This document shows, one piece after another, positions 25,201 through 37,900 of a DNA stretch of 64,000 bases (position 1 is its first letter; each line of letters begins with the position of its first letter). Position numbers and translations under genes: made by a program. The stretch lies in assembly GCA_025331565.1 (NCBI GenBank), contig JAFREQ010000035.1:6386001-6450000 (forward strand). Direction: 5' to 3'. The DNA is from Holacanthus passer. Taxonomy: Eukaryota > Chordata > Actinopteri > Pomacanthidae. The notes under the pieces are model-generated. The model saw only the letters and a program-made list of their open reading frames with translations, ran no database searches and was not told the DNA's origin.

Positions 25201-26573
25201 GAATACAAATATAATATACCAGGAATTAAAAGTGTTTTTTTCAATTTACTGAGAACTTTTCAACCACAGATCTTATCAAGCACTTGAGACAGCACAGTGT
25301 GTATTTTAATCTTGACTTATGATTATGGACATCCACAATATCAATAATAATATCAGTGAGCAAATATTCTGGAATGTGTTTGTTGCATGGTCAAGTATTG
25401 TACTCACCTGGAGGTCCGCATTGGAAAGCAGGTCAGCAAGGAGTTCAAATATTTGGGTGCAGTCCTGGCAGACGTCCCCATTCTGATTATAAAGTAAAAG
25501 TCACATGATACATGTGACATGTCACATGAAAATAAATTGAAACCTGAACTGATTTAATCACTTACACATACCAGGTGTCTCATTGTGAGTTGTTGTGTAT
25601 ATGAGATACATTCAAAAATGATACTTCTTGTGGACAAAAATCTGTACAATGTTCATCTACAACATATTTCATGAGGAAGATATGTATTTGTGACTGTATC
25701 AGCTCCACTAGATTAAAAACCGAAACCATAGTAAAATGTCAAACTGTGCCAAGTTGAAAAGACTTCCTGATTTTCAAGAAATGCAAATCTCACTAGCTGT
25801 ATCTCTGTAAGAAGTCAACACTATATCCTTACATTGCTTTTAATTTTATTGTGTGCAGTTTCAATAATATCAGGGTTTCTTTTCAAGAATAGAACAATGG
25901 TGTTGCAGTATAATGTTGTCCTGTAGCATCATCATGCCTCCAAAATAACAGTGTTGGAAGGTAACTTTGTACATTTACTCAAGTACTGCACTTAACCTTT
26001 ACAAAAACAAGGTCTAGTTGGGGCCTCTTTAGATGTTTCGAGTGTCTATGCATTATTCCACCAAAGAGTGATTTTCACTATAAACATCTGCCATGAGTAA
26101 ACTACCTAACTCTATATAAAATATCTAAAACTCAACCTCCACCAGCTACAACAGTTAAATACTAAGTAGGCATTCACGCATCAGTATTACCTAATAATGT
26201 TCTAAACACTGTGTAGGAATTTGTGGGAGATCCCTTTAATTTCATGTTTTAGTAAATGATAATACACACATCATATTGTGAACCTGCACATCGTTATCAA
26301 AATGTGTGTTGTGCTTTGTTTTAAACGCAAAATACAATTTCAATGCAAGAAGTCAAAAATCAATAACTTACTGTTGTCTGGTCATCCAGAACTTTTTGCA
26401 AACCGTCGATATTAAAAGCTGAAGTCAGAGCTGCAGGAAAAATATTCAATATGTCATTGTAATATAGCTCATCAGTTGACTTTTTTACTTCATAATTCAT
26501 AGCAATTGTTTATAGTCTCACCACAGCCTTCAAGGCAAATGAAGAGCAGCAAAGCAATCTTGAGCAAGGCCAT
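22260..26573 (-). CDS. sftpb: Surfactant protein B-like saposin-domain protein
   Basis: The nine exons in coding order are 26522-26573, 26372-26430, 25408-25482, 23568-23690, 23348-23461, 23161-23241, 22806-22989, 22404-22462 and 22260-22316. The product is 267 aa with all phases closing. A hydrophobic signal peptide (MALLKIALLLFICLEGC) leads into two saposin-B domains, each with six cysteines: C42, 45, 73, 84, 109, 115 and C148, 151, 179, 190, 215, 221. A C-terminal saposin-A domain (about 230-267) includes CTLATYRCRDMKTAHRC. SP-B and relatives are secreted, lipid-binding and membrane-perturbing; SP-B coats air spaces, in fish the swim bladder or gut-derived organs. Mammalian pro-SP-B has three SapB domains and an N-terminal SapA; this one is shorter. 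Its place next to mat2a, near ggcx, matches the SFTPB locus. A prosaposin-like paralogue is the alternative. Confidence 0.85.
22485..22590. repeat. Interspersed AT-rich repeat, copy 2 (fragment)
   Basis: It lies in the sftpb intron between 22462 and 22806. It contains ttgattaattgacagacaga and atatttgctggttccagctt, matching the other half of the family seen at 15738-15906. Confidence 0.5.
24160..24358 (+). promoter_or_regulatory. CpG-rich promoter-like block and candidate first exon inside sftpb intron 3
   Basis: It stands out against AT-rich intron sequence. It has a GC box (ccccgcccc, about 24190), an E-box CACGTG (about 24218), several CpGs and a pyrimidine run ctctctttc near 24290 resembling a 5'-TOP start. 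An ATG with a codon and a half (ATGTCAAG) then runs into a gtaact donor at 24359. This looks like a housekeeping-gene promoter and first exon on the plus strand, opposite to sftpb. No convincing downstream exons were found, so the product is unknown. It may be a non-coding transcript, a displaced first exon, or chance. Confidence 0.4.
25950..26200. mobile_element. Non-autonomous DNA element (GGTGGAA family), copy 3 (rearranged)
   Basis: It lies in sftpb intron 2. It begins cagtgttggaaggtaact-tgtacatttactcaag and later has cctccaccagctacaac, both family phrases. The middle has diverged. Confidence 0.5.
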
Positions 26574-26640
26574 CCTCTGTTATTTTCAGGCTTTTCGTTG
26601 AATGTCTTCCCTCCTGATGTCTACAGGGAACTGTGAGTGC

Positions 26641-26654
26641 AGCTTATATTTAAC
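26641..26654 (-). promoter_or_regulatory. sftpb: TATA-like element of sftpb
   Basis: The minus strand reads GTTAAATATAAGCT about 70-80 bases upstream of the sftpb ATG. That would place transcription start about 30 bases downstream and give a 5' UTR of about 40 bases. It fits a tissue-restricted secreted-protein gene. Confidence 0.5.
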
Positions 26655-26659
26655 AGTGT

Positions 26660-29600
26660 CCACTTGCCACCTATAGCCCCCACCAACCAGATTTTGACAG
26701 CAAGCAAAACAACCTTTTGTATTGTGATAAGGTTATGCTCTCAGCATAGCGGAACCAGGTTTTTTTGTGCTTCTCAATAAGCTAATATTAGTCAAGTTTC
26801 ACATTCACTTCCTCACACCAAGGTGCAAAAACTTGTGTTTGTAAATGTACTGTAATTATATTTGAAATGTACAGGGGCTCACATCATGCTGTCCTATAGT
26901 TTGGTTTATTCTGGCCGTGAATGCTCACATTTATTTTGCAGTTTTGCCTGTATCAGCCACTCCGCTATAAACATTCATAGAAGTGGACAAAAGGAGGACA
27001 ATCAGAGATGGTGTTATCGGTGAAAATGGCCTTGGCCCTGTTGAGGTGAAAAACAGCCACACAGCTCCACATTTTCTCTCCTTGTACTGTTTAAAACTAT
27101 AACTTACTATGTGTACAGTACAACATGCCACCTGTCATACTACATCTGATGTTTATGCTTTCGTAACTTTTATATTTGTAGTTTATTTGCGCATTTAACA
27201 CCCCTACAGTGTGTAGGGGTGAAGACAAACAGGAAACAGACAAACAGGCAGGAAAAATCGCTGCAGATCCAACACACCCTGGACACGACATATTCAAACT
27301 TTTGGTAGGTGCTACAGAGCACTGCACGCCAAAACAGATGCATGAACAGTTTCTTCCCTCAGGCTGACACTTTGATGAACAGTTATCCAGTGCAGTAACA
27401 AAACAGTCACCTGTAATAATGTATTTTATATTATTACATACTCCCATTCTTTATATACACACCATGGTTACTGTGTAAATATTATCTGCCAGCACAAACC
27501 ATGCGCACTATGCATACTTTGTATACTGCCATATCCACCTACCTCTTGTACATACTGCTACAGAGACTAACCATATTTATTGCTGCACATATTTCTGCAT
27601 GCTTTTGCACTCTGATATATATATATATATTTGCACTATAGTCTCAAGGTTTAGGAGAAAAATGCCTATGTTCACCTCGTCTGTTAGTCTACTCATGTGT
27701 AAGTATGGAGAGCAAAGAGAAACTGGAGTCAAATTCCTTGTATGTGTGCACATACCTGGCCAATAAAACAGATTCTGATTCTGATTACTCTGGCGACTCC
27801 GAGCGGTAGCTTCGAATAAGACACTGTGGTAGAGAGCAAAGCATGCAACTACGTCCATGTCCATAGATCTGACCTGGGGACAGTGACCTAAATGAGCTGA
27901 AAGCAACACATACAGTGCACCATTTTTTGGTGCAACGTATGGTCCATTCTGGTCCATTCTGGTACTTTTTGGTCTTTTCTAAACTACTTATCGTATTCAG
28001 AGCTGCAGGAGGCTGGAGCCTGTGACAGCATGCTTTGGGTGAGTGACAGTGCACCCTGAACACGGTCTCACAGACCTCCAATTTTCTGTTAGCTTGACAA
28101 TTGTATTTTTAAGTTTTTAATTTTGCACTTGACTGTAGCCCTTGGCCATGTTATGAGTGCACTTTAGCCTTCATACAGCTCAGATAGAGTCCTATACCTT
28201 TAACTTTCTTTTCAATCCAGACACCTTTTTCAGTTCCTTCACAGATTGTATCTGTGGCCTGGTGGGATTCTTTCTTCCTCCCTGAGTAAACCAAATCTTG
28301 CACGTCTCTCAAGTTTCTGTAGTTGTAGTTTTATACCAGTTCTTACCACTTCATTCTTTGTACCTGTTCAACCTGACTGCTTTGACATTTCAAACTTCCT
28401 CTCTCTTTGCTTGGGATGTCTTTTTTACATGTTCACATCTACTACAATATGTTTTCTATCAGCTGCATGAAGCAGATTTGTATGATCCCATATTAAGTTC
28501 ATGTGCAGAACAGAACAGTTAAAGTGATTTTTGTATATATAGCGGCTCAATGAAAAAATGTTGAAGTGAAAATTTTATGTGTGTGAAGATGTTATTTTTA
28601 GTCGGGCCCACGTGTCAAACCTTGTGTTTGGTGTCCTTCCCCTTAGCTTTTTTTATATACACAACATTTAACGCATATAATACAAAGTTGATTCATTTTG
28701 ACAGGCCTGTAGTGGAAAGTTTTGTGTCAGCGTGACAATACCCACAGTTATTACAAACAAAGAACATAGTTATCAGTTTATTAAGTAAAGCTTTTATGCT
28801 AATATGTATTTGGTGTATATGTAAGCAAAATCATAACAATGAAGTGGGATATGAATTATTTTAATGACTGACTTGTAAAGTGAAAGCCTCTGATTGTCAG
28901 TACCAAAGATATGCTGCTCTATCTTTGGCCAACTGCTGAGGATTGTGACCTCAGAACACTGTTTCACCCTTTGAGGACAACCGAGATCAAATTCTCCTTA
29001 GATAAACTTTAAACTTTCACGCTTAGCTGGGCTAGTTTGCTCGCCTGTATGAGTTAGTATGCTTGTAAAATCTGGTCATTAACGAATATGTTTGGGAATG
29101 TTGGCTACATCTCCATCATTTGATGTCAAGGGTGTTAAGAGACTGATGTTTAGTGTTCGCTTGCTTCAGAGGACAAATACATTTGTCTGCGCTCTCACAC
29201 TTACACAGCTTCATATTGAAACTGTTTTCACGTGGCATGATGCATGTGTACTTTGAGCTGGCCATAGCAGAGTATCTCTCTGCTCTCATAACCTGGTACC
29301 CACTGCTGGGTACATAATGATAGGTCAAAACATCATTTAACATGAATACTGGGCTTTCATTGGGATGCTTGCTCAACTTACAACTTAACTTCCATCATAA
29401 TAATATAATTGTCTTTACTGTCCTTATTACAGACAGTTATCTAAGGTAAGATCATTGATGTGCTGCCAGTAATTGCTAGAAACCCAAGCTGCAAACCTAA
29501 TGTCAGTCTTGTCAGGTTAAACATGACTCATTCCCTGCAGTTTTATTTCCTCAAAAGTGCTCCGTTTAGTCTCATCTTTACTTGCTGCTTGATGACTGTG

Positions 29601-32600
29601 CTCATCATGTGTCTATTTAGATCAATCATATCAATTACAGATAAATGTCATATAATGTAGGTCCATTAATGTCCTGCTTAAAGCCAACAAATCCCTGTTT
29701 CTGGTTGTTAAATTAGCTTGTTAAAGGTATCTGTGTCTACATTTTGAACACAGTGGCTTAGTCTCATAAATGGATCTCTTAAATGGAAGCTATAGTAAAT
29801 GCATCTGAACATTAGTTTCCCAAAATGCCAAATGTTACTTTACTAAGTTGAGATGTTCTGAAATGGCCACTGAACAGAGTATAAATGTTTTGGATGTGCA
29901 ACACCATGGCTGTATTCTCTGGCGCCGCCCTCAGGCGAAACTTTGCATTTCTTGCACACATGGTAAGAATAACAAAGCTGTTTTCTTTCATCCTTCTCAC
30001 AGGAGCGATACAGCCTCAGCCTGACTATAGTCTTTTTATGTAGTGAACTGTTATATACAAATTTGTATACTAAATATGTTTCCTTGAATTGTCTGAGACA
30101 CGATGAAAAAGAAAATCGGACTTATCATGCAAAGCATTATGTCCACTGTGTATTGTGTCAACCAGACAGTTTAACATGCGTTTCACATCATGATATAGTT
30201 TTTCAATATCAGACATAGGCTAGATCATGTTCCTCCCTGTATTTCCCAGTAAGTCCCATAGTCCCAGAGTCAGGTGTCACAGAAATGAATAAATATATCT
30301 GATATGCTTTGTTCTGCGCTGTCACTTGTTCAAGAAGATTAATTATTGAATTGAACAGTTGTTGTGCAGTAAAAAAAATACAGGTGACCTAGATTAACTC
30401 TGTGTCAGTATATTTACTTGGTGCCTAATTACCTTTTATCTTGATTTAAAAAGTTTCCCCGACATCTCTCTTGGCTTATCTTTATGACCAGTATTTTACC
30501 GGAGAGCGTGTGTCATATTCCAGTAACCCAGAACCCTGCAGCAGATTTCAGATAAGTGTGCCCGTACGGAATTGTATATTGTATAGTAATATGAACCAGC
30601 TTGAGGTGAAAGACAAGATTTATCTTTGTATTGCTGCTTTGATGGTGGTTATTTAAGCAATTTTACAACATAGAATTGTACTTCCTGTTGAGCGTATAGT
30701 GAGGTAAGCGACCTATAACACGGGGAAGTAAAAGACACATGAGGTGCTGAAAGAGACTAACAATGCAAAGTTTTAGCATTGTGTTCATGTGCTGTTGACT
30801 GACCAAGTACCTGGCGTCACCATAGTTGTCTGGGAATAATAGTAGGCGGGATTCCATGACAGCATCTTTGTTCTTCTCTCTTTTTCTGCCTTGTCACTCT
30901 CCAAGTTGGTACTCTTTTGTTTGCTTGTGAAATCGCTTTGACATTCTGCACATCGCTGCTTCCTCCTGGCTCATGATTTTCGTCAGGATCTGCGAGTTTA
31001 AGAGCTAGCTCCAGGTGAATTATGGGTTGTTTTTTTGGCAAATATAATTCACCTACAGCAAAGAGATGCCGAGGCCTTTTTCATCTGTGCCGTTGCAGAC
31101 TGAGCTGAGGACAACAATCACCACAAACTATAAACCAAACGCTAAAAATTAGAGCTGCAACGAAATTACTTCTGCATCGATCTAATCTTAGACCGTTTGC
31201 ATTTGTCCACATTATCAACACATATTTCTGAGATTCAACCAAACTTGTGTCTGTTTGTCATGTTTGAATAGATGTTGGAAAGCAGACATCCAGATGTTGA
31301 AATGGCCAGAGGTGAAAAGGTAACCTCCTCAAAACCATTAGCAAAAAAAAAGAAGTTTCATTTCAGTTGTAAGACGTGTGTACAAGCGTACTGCGGAAGC
31401 TGCTTTGCCACTGAAAGTAATATGCTGTAGGGTGGAGGCCATGACTAATAAAGTATTTCCCTAATTCCAAACACATGTATCAAAGCCTATCTGTAACAAT
31501 AAAAAACACCTTTATCAATAACAAAAAGTGTGGAAGTAGCACAATAATGAAACAAAAATAAGGAACAAGCCACCCCCAAACATAACGCACTCAAAATAAA
31601 CCTGGTAATATGACCCACTAATGGTGCACACTTGAAAACTGTATTACACACGAAGGCACTTCATCCACAGGACTCATTTGATGATTGCTAACTAAATAGC
31701 TTAGTTAAACGTACGCTAATATTGAATTACAAACACTACAGAACATATTTTGCTTTTACGTCAGCACTATTAAAGTTCAGGCCTGATAAGTGTCTTCATA
31801 ATAGATTCACTTGACACTTGACACAGCACTTGACACTTCAGCAAATTTTACTATTACTAATATTTACTTAAAATAATACAGAAATGAAAAGGAATAAAAT
31901 AATAAAAGTAAGAACAAGACGTTGCCCAAAACAAGTGCACACATTCTTCTAGTGAATCTGAAAGAAACTTCTCGACTGTTTGTGCCAGCCAATGCTCATA
32001 TTTGCTAACCGCAATCATTTTTGCTGCCGCTGTGGCGACACCAACTCAGATGGGACGTCTACCAAATAAAAGAAAGGTGCATTTGTCTGTGCTCTTTTTA
32101 TTGTGAAGTCTAATTTATTTTATCCAATAATGTTTCCTGCAGAACTGATGTTGTTTAGTACTATGTATTTAGTTGCTTTGTTCAAATTGCATCTATGTTC
32201 ATAAAGCCTTCACCTTTGTACACAGATAGACACAGAAGCTCCTGCACGTGGCTTCTAGCTTTTTATTTACATTGATAAAAAGGATTTTATTAGAAGTGAC
32301 CGATAACAGCCTCATCAGTAACAAGATTTCCTGCATGCTGTCTGACACTTTGACTTAATTTGACCAGTACCTGGGACACTGCTTCCTTATTATGTTTTTA
32401 GAAAAGGTGAGGTCTGTATTGTACAACTTTGTATATTTCGTAATTGTTATAATACATGGCATAAATGACTCATGCATTGTCCAAAACAGCTCTGCTTCCT
32501 GGACCATGGGGATTTACGCTAATCCCCAACAGAACTATGAGGCATTGTTAAAGCCAGCAAATTCTGGTGTTTTTCAATTTGAATCTGTTATTAAGTATGA

Positions 32601-34730
32601 AATTCTTCTGACTGTGTTTGATTGTAAAAGCAGAGTTTCCCAACAGCACACTCCTTCCAAATACAACTGACAGGTCACTAACCAAACCCACTGGAGAAAT
32701 ATGATTTCTTGCTTAACCCTGAGATTGACTAACAACGTTTTAGCCATTGCTGTTAATTTCTGCTTTTTTGACTTGCTTCAAAGAGGGAACTGGACATGAT
32801 TAGTGCAACTCTCCTGTGGATGTTGCAAACACATTGATTTGCGGACAGGAAGATGAACCCCACACAAGCAGACAAACTGACCTCTCATTGTAACTGATGA
32901 GAAATATTATTAATATTATGTCTTCACAGACTTCACAATGTGCAAGAACTTGAAAATGCCTTTTTTTTGCAAAGTTTTCTGTACCGTGTTTAAACATAAG
33001 TATGCATCCTTAAAGCAGGCACATAATTGTATTTTAATACTAATACAAATACATGATGTGCAGCCTATTACTCAACTTTTCAAAATGTCGACTGAAGTCA
33101 TACTTGCTCAAATTTGTCTTTAAATAATTTTAAAGTAAAGAGGGGTACTAGTGTGCATATCCAGCCCCTGTTGGGTACAGGTACAGGACAAAGACAGATG
33201 GAGAAGTTCTCTATACTATAAAATTTGTGATGTTTGCCTGATGAAGACATTGCTGGTCAAAACATTGCATCAATACATTTTTTGATAACTCGCAAATTAA
33301 CGTTTTTTTGATTTAAATAATCTTCAAATGATTGTCACACTTCACTTGGTTGAAAAGATGGCTGATGAATTTTTTGTTGATTGGACAGTGGCATGACTGA
33401 TCAATAATTCAAACTCCTTACATCCTGATTGAAGACATGCAGTCCTAATTAAGTCTAATGACCAAAAAGACCCTGTAGTCTGAGCTATGTGTGTTCGTCT
33501 ACAGCTGTAATCTGTCAATAAATGTGTAATGATGTTTTTTCATAGACAATTATGACTTGGATGGTCCTCTAGTGTGTTTTGGGCTTAAGTACTACATGAC
33601 AATATAAATGATGTAATGTTCTCACAGACATTTTATCAGTGACAATCAGTTACTTATTCTAACTCAGGCTTTTCACAGATTGACAGGACTATTCTCAAAC
33701 CTGTTCCGGGCTTTGTCATCAGTGACAATTTTGCGTGACAACTATGAAAAAGCCATTGTATACGCACCAACCACAGAGCTCCCCACCCAAACACATGTAC
33801 AGTTTGAAGGTTAACTTAAGTTTGACCATGTCTGTTTTTCCTTTTCCTTATTGCACAACCAATCTCATCAGTACAACCTATTACTTATTTACCTACTCTT
33901 TGGGCACACCTTTAGTTAATACAGCACTGGTTTGAACGCTTAACCTGCTTTTTTTTTTTAAGTAATTAAATAAGTAATTAAAAAAATAATTTTTTAATTT
34001 AATTCAGAGGCTGAAGATGGATACACTTTTACTTGCAGTAGTGTTTTAATTCATTATCATTAGGAAGAAGTTTGAATTCCTTCCTCTTTTCAAAGACTTT
34101 CTCAAGTTCATTCTTCCCTGTGTGGTAACACTGAAGGCTATCAGCCGCAACATGGCAACATCAATAAACAACTGAAAAAGAGAAAAACAAAAAAAATGTC
34201 ATCTCTCTACTGTCAGTTATCAATAAAAGAATTAAATGTTCAAAAACTTCTTGTAAAAATTGAGGCTAAATTTTTTTTTTTTACAGTGAGAAAAGATTTG
34301 ATCCAGTTATGTCAAATGATAAAATAAAAGGAACAGTGTGTATGATTTACTCAAAGATTGGGCTTAAAGGAGAATGTCAAAAAGGAGAGAAAATTATTTC
34401 TATTAAACATTGAAACTAAAATTATAGTAATGAATAAGCAAACTGATTATTCAAATACTTTCTCAGTAAAATACTACAAAAGCCAAATTCAAATACTGAT
34501 AATGCAAGATTAATATAATGATTGTTACTGGTGCCATAATTAATGCCACCGGTAACACTTGTTATTGCTGTTTATTATCTGGTTTTCAAAAGAGTCCTAT
34601 CTGGTGACCCAAAGTAATAACTGATAAGAATAAAGGATTTCCTTCAGCACAGGGAGAGGGAAGAAGGAACTGCTCTTTACTGTAGCCTCACCTGGACAAC
34701 CCCGGGGGGGCGAGGCTTCACGGCCTCACA
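26660..34730. other. Gene-poor interval between sftpb and the peroxidase gene
   Basis: About 8 kb is read as AT-rich spacer. Apart from the LINE fragment at 27250-27787, no domain-coding exon, tRNA or rRNA was recognised on either strand. Open frames here are short, lack splice-site support and have no recognisable motifs. Confidence 0.5.
27250..27787 (+). mobile_element. Truncated LINE, L2-type 3' end
   Basis: The left part still translates as remnants of the C-terminus of a non-LTR reverse transcriptase ORF (MNSFFPQADTLMN-like). It is followed by a 3' UTR with gtcaaattccttgtatgtgt, ccaataaaacagattctgat and a short TTCTGA repeat tail. This is the classic 3' end of the abundant fish L2-like LINEs. 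It is 5'-truncated and dead. Confidence 0.75.
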
Positions 34731-34735
34731 CTGAA

Positions 34736-34741
34736 TATAAA
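34736..34741 (+). promoter_or_regulatory. TATA box of the peroxidase gene
   Basis: TATAAA follows a GC-rich patch (ccccggggggg). A non-coding exon lies about 30 bases downstream, ending at 34828 in a gtaaca donor after cagagagag. A TATA box with a short 5' UTR exon fits a cell-type-restricted gene such as a granulocyte peroxidase. Confidence 0.6.
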
Positions 34742-34955
34742 GAAGGCGACGATGTGTGACACAACATCACTAACTAAAGATCTCCAAGAGCATCTGAAGT
34801 CTTCACAGTTATCTTCACAGAGAGAGGTAACAAGATTATTTTCTGTTTGTTTGCTTTGTATGCTTATGTTACATGATGCTTAACAGATTGTTTTTGTGCA
34901 TGACTTTTTCACAGAATTTGAATTTTATTCTGACTTTTGTTTATTTGTTTTAGAG

Positions 34956-37900
34956 ATGCTTTTCTCTGTCCTTCTTGTGCTGGGTGTCTGCCTGGTGCCT
35001 GCTCAGTCCACACCAGCAGGTAGGCTCCAAATTTCACATGCTGTGGACATGTTTTACATTCCCTTTTATACCTGAATTTGTCGGTGTTACATCACTGGTG
35101 AAGTTTAAAATCGTTTTGTCACAATTGGTGAACAATTTGATGAGTGTGTTGGTTCTTTGCATTAGAATATGTGGGCAGTCCTCTCCTTCTACGCTGTTTT
35201 GAGGATGCAAAGAAAATCGTGGATGATGCTTACACATACTCCAGAGAAGAGTGAGTTCATCGTATGGGTCATTTCATGAAATAATATATACAGTAATACA
35301 GTAACTCTGTAGCTCAGTAATTGTAAGAAAAAGTTACAGAACCTCCAAAAAAACACAATTTGGACTTTAATGTTCAACCATGTGATTTTTCTCCTCAAGG
35401 AGTCTGAGGCGAGTCCGCAGGGAGGTGGTGAGTCCTCATGATGCTCTTCGTCTGATGAAGCAGCCTCGCGGTGACACACGCACAGCTGTGAGATCTGCTG
35501 ACTACATGGCGCAAACCCTCCGTCTGCTGCATGAGAGGATGCCTCGTCTGCACAAACGCTCGCTCAACGCAACAGGTCAGACATGCAGCACCCAAACAAA
35601 GACAACACATACAGACACACACACAATGCTCATATTGTTTTTTGGGTTTTTTTGACAACTCTTCCTTGTCTTGTTTGAAGGTCAGAGGTTTACTGTTTAG
35701 TAATGTGGGCAGAGTGGAGCGCTTCAAAGCTGTAATTAAGGACTAGACATAGAAAGTTGACAGACGTGCACACATGTTGAATCCATCAAATATGTCTCTC
35801 ACATTTTTCAGATTTGCTCTCTGAAGAGGACCTGAGAAGGCTTGCAGAAATAACTGGATGTTCGGCTCGAATCAGTCTTCCACAATGCCGCACCACACCG
35901 AACCTTGACAAGTATCGCACAATCACCAGCCTCTGCAACAATCTGTAAGAGAAGCATTCAAGTGTGATAAGATGCTGTTTTAAATGCTCATTTGTTCAAT
36001 TTCATTGGCAGTTTTCTTTCTGTATTGTAAAAACATAGATACACTTTTACATGCAAACATTTTTTTAAGATACCTTAAATCTTAATACTTTTTCTCAAAA
36101 AACATAACCAGGCACATTGGGTTACCTATTTTGACTTGTTGCTTTCCAGAATAATAACGTGCCACTTATATGTAGGAAAAAAGCAATTATGTGGTTTCTT
36201 TCCAAAAAGCAATCTTTGTTGAATTAATGGAAACAGGGTCTGTGAGATTGAGTGGCGCCTGTGTTCACAAAAAAATGCTTGTGAAATACACCTAAACATC
36301 TTAGGCCATACACCGCAGAAGATGTGTAAACTTCCCTGGGATTTCTCAATCAGTGTTTCCAAACATGGACATCTCTTGTTTTCTTTTAGAAATAACCCTC
36401 GCCTCGGATCTGCCAACACCCCCTTCGGCCGTTGGCTACCTGCCGAATATGATGATGGCATCTCCGAACCGAAAGGCTTCAGAAACCGAACGTTCAACAA
36501 CTTCTTGCTCCCACTGGTATGACCTTTAAAGCCCAGACACTCGCTTTGATTAATGAACATAAAGGTGTATTTAAAATGAAAACTGCACAATTCTCCTCCA
36601 CCCTCAGGTGCGACAAGTGTCCAACAACATCCTAAGCACGAGGGACGCAGACGTGGTCAACGACTCAGAATTCACTCACATGGTGACCTTGTTTGGGCAG
36701 TGGAACGACCACGATCTCACCTTCACGCCGTTCTCCCCCAGCATCCGCTCCTTCAGCAACGGGGTTAACTGTGAGGAGAGCTGCGAGCGAACTGAGCCAT
36801 GCATCCCCATCCCGGTCAGTGTTGAAGCTCAGACCCAAACACTGAGATGTTGTTTTCACTGAAAGATTCTCTCCATAACCTTTGGCCTCTCTTTTCCTCC
36901 GAACAGATTCCTCGTGGCGACCCCCGCTTGCCCACTGGCCCAGACAGCTGCATCCCTTCGTTCAGATCCGCCCCTGTTTGCGGAACGGGATACTCGGCCT
37001 ACAACTTTGGTGGCGAACCCAACAAGAGAGAGCAGATCAACGCCCTGACAGCCTTCCTGGATCTCAGCCAGGTGTACGGCTCTGAGGATAAGCTCGCCCA
37101 GTTTCTTCGCAACCTCGAAAATGATGGAGGCCTGCTGCGTGTGAACACAGAGTTCAGAGACAACGGGCGTGAGCTGTTGCCCTTCCATCCTCTCCAGGTG
37201 AACATGTGTGCCACTCGCAGAAGAGTCACCAATGACACCAACGCCAGAGAGGTGCCCTGTTTCATTGCAGGTTAGTCGCCTTGTAAGCATGCATGACTTC
37301 ATGGCTCCACAGAAAAGTTGTTTGTAAAAAATCATGTTTTGTCTCTTAATTAGACTTCAGGCCTATACATGTTAGTAAATCATTAAAGAGGGTTTTCACC
37401 ACAATAATCCATCAAATGTACACTTAATCATGTTGTGTGCCTCTCTGTCTGTTAGGTGATGTCCGCGTGGACGAGAACATCGCTCTGACGTCCCTTCACA
37501 CACTGTTTATGCGTGAGCATAACCGCTTGGCTCGTGAACTGAGGAGACTAAACCCACAATGGGACAGTGAGACCCTCTACCAAGAGGCGCGCAAGATCAT
37601 GGGTGCTTACACACAGGTAGCTAAACCCAAGAGTCAGACAGCAATCATAATTCTATGTTTACATCTCCAGCGCAAGTGTCATACAATCCACTGTCTTTTA
37701 CTCAAAATAAATCTGTCTGTCTCTCTCAGGTGTTTGTGTTCAGGGACTATCTGCCACACATTGTGGGCGACGACGCAATGCGGAGACAGCTCGGCCGCTA
37801 CCCCGGCTACAATCGCAACATCGATCCCAGCATCTCCAACGTCTTTGCAACAGCAGCTTACCGCTTCGCCCACTTGGCCATCCAGCCAAGCTTAGCCCGT

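Noticed and set aside
25160..25255. C/D-box snoRNA-like spacing (GTGATGA ... CTGA)
   Set aside because: The flanks do not pair into a terminal stem and no C'/D' boxes were found; short motifs like these arise by chance.
32392..32670. 92-codon plus-strand open frame in the gene-poor interval
   Set aside because: No signal, domain, promoter or splice support; AT-rich random-frame composition.
36126..36590. 154-codon minus-strand open frame
   Set aside because: It overlaps a peroxidase exon (36390-36516) antisense and has no recognisable motif.
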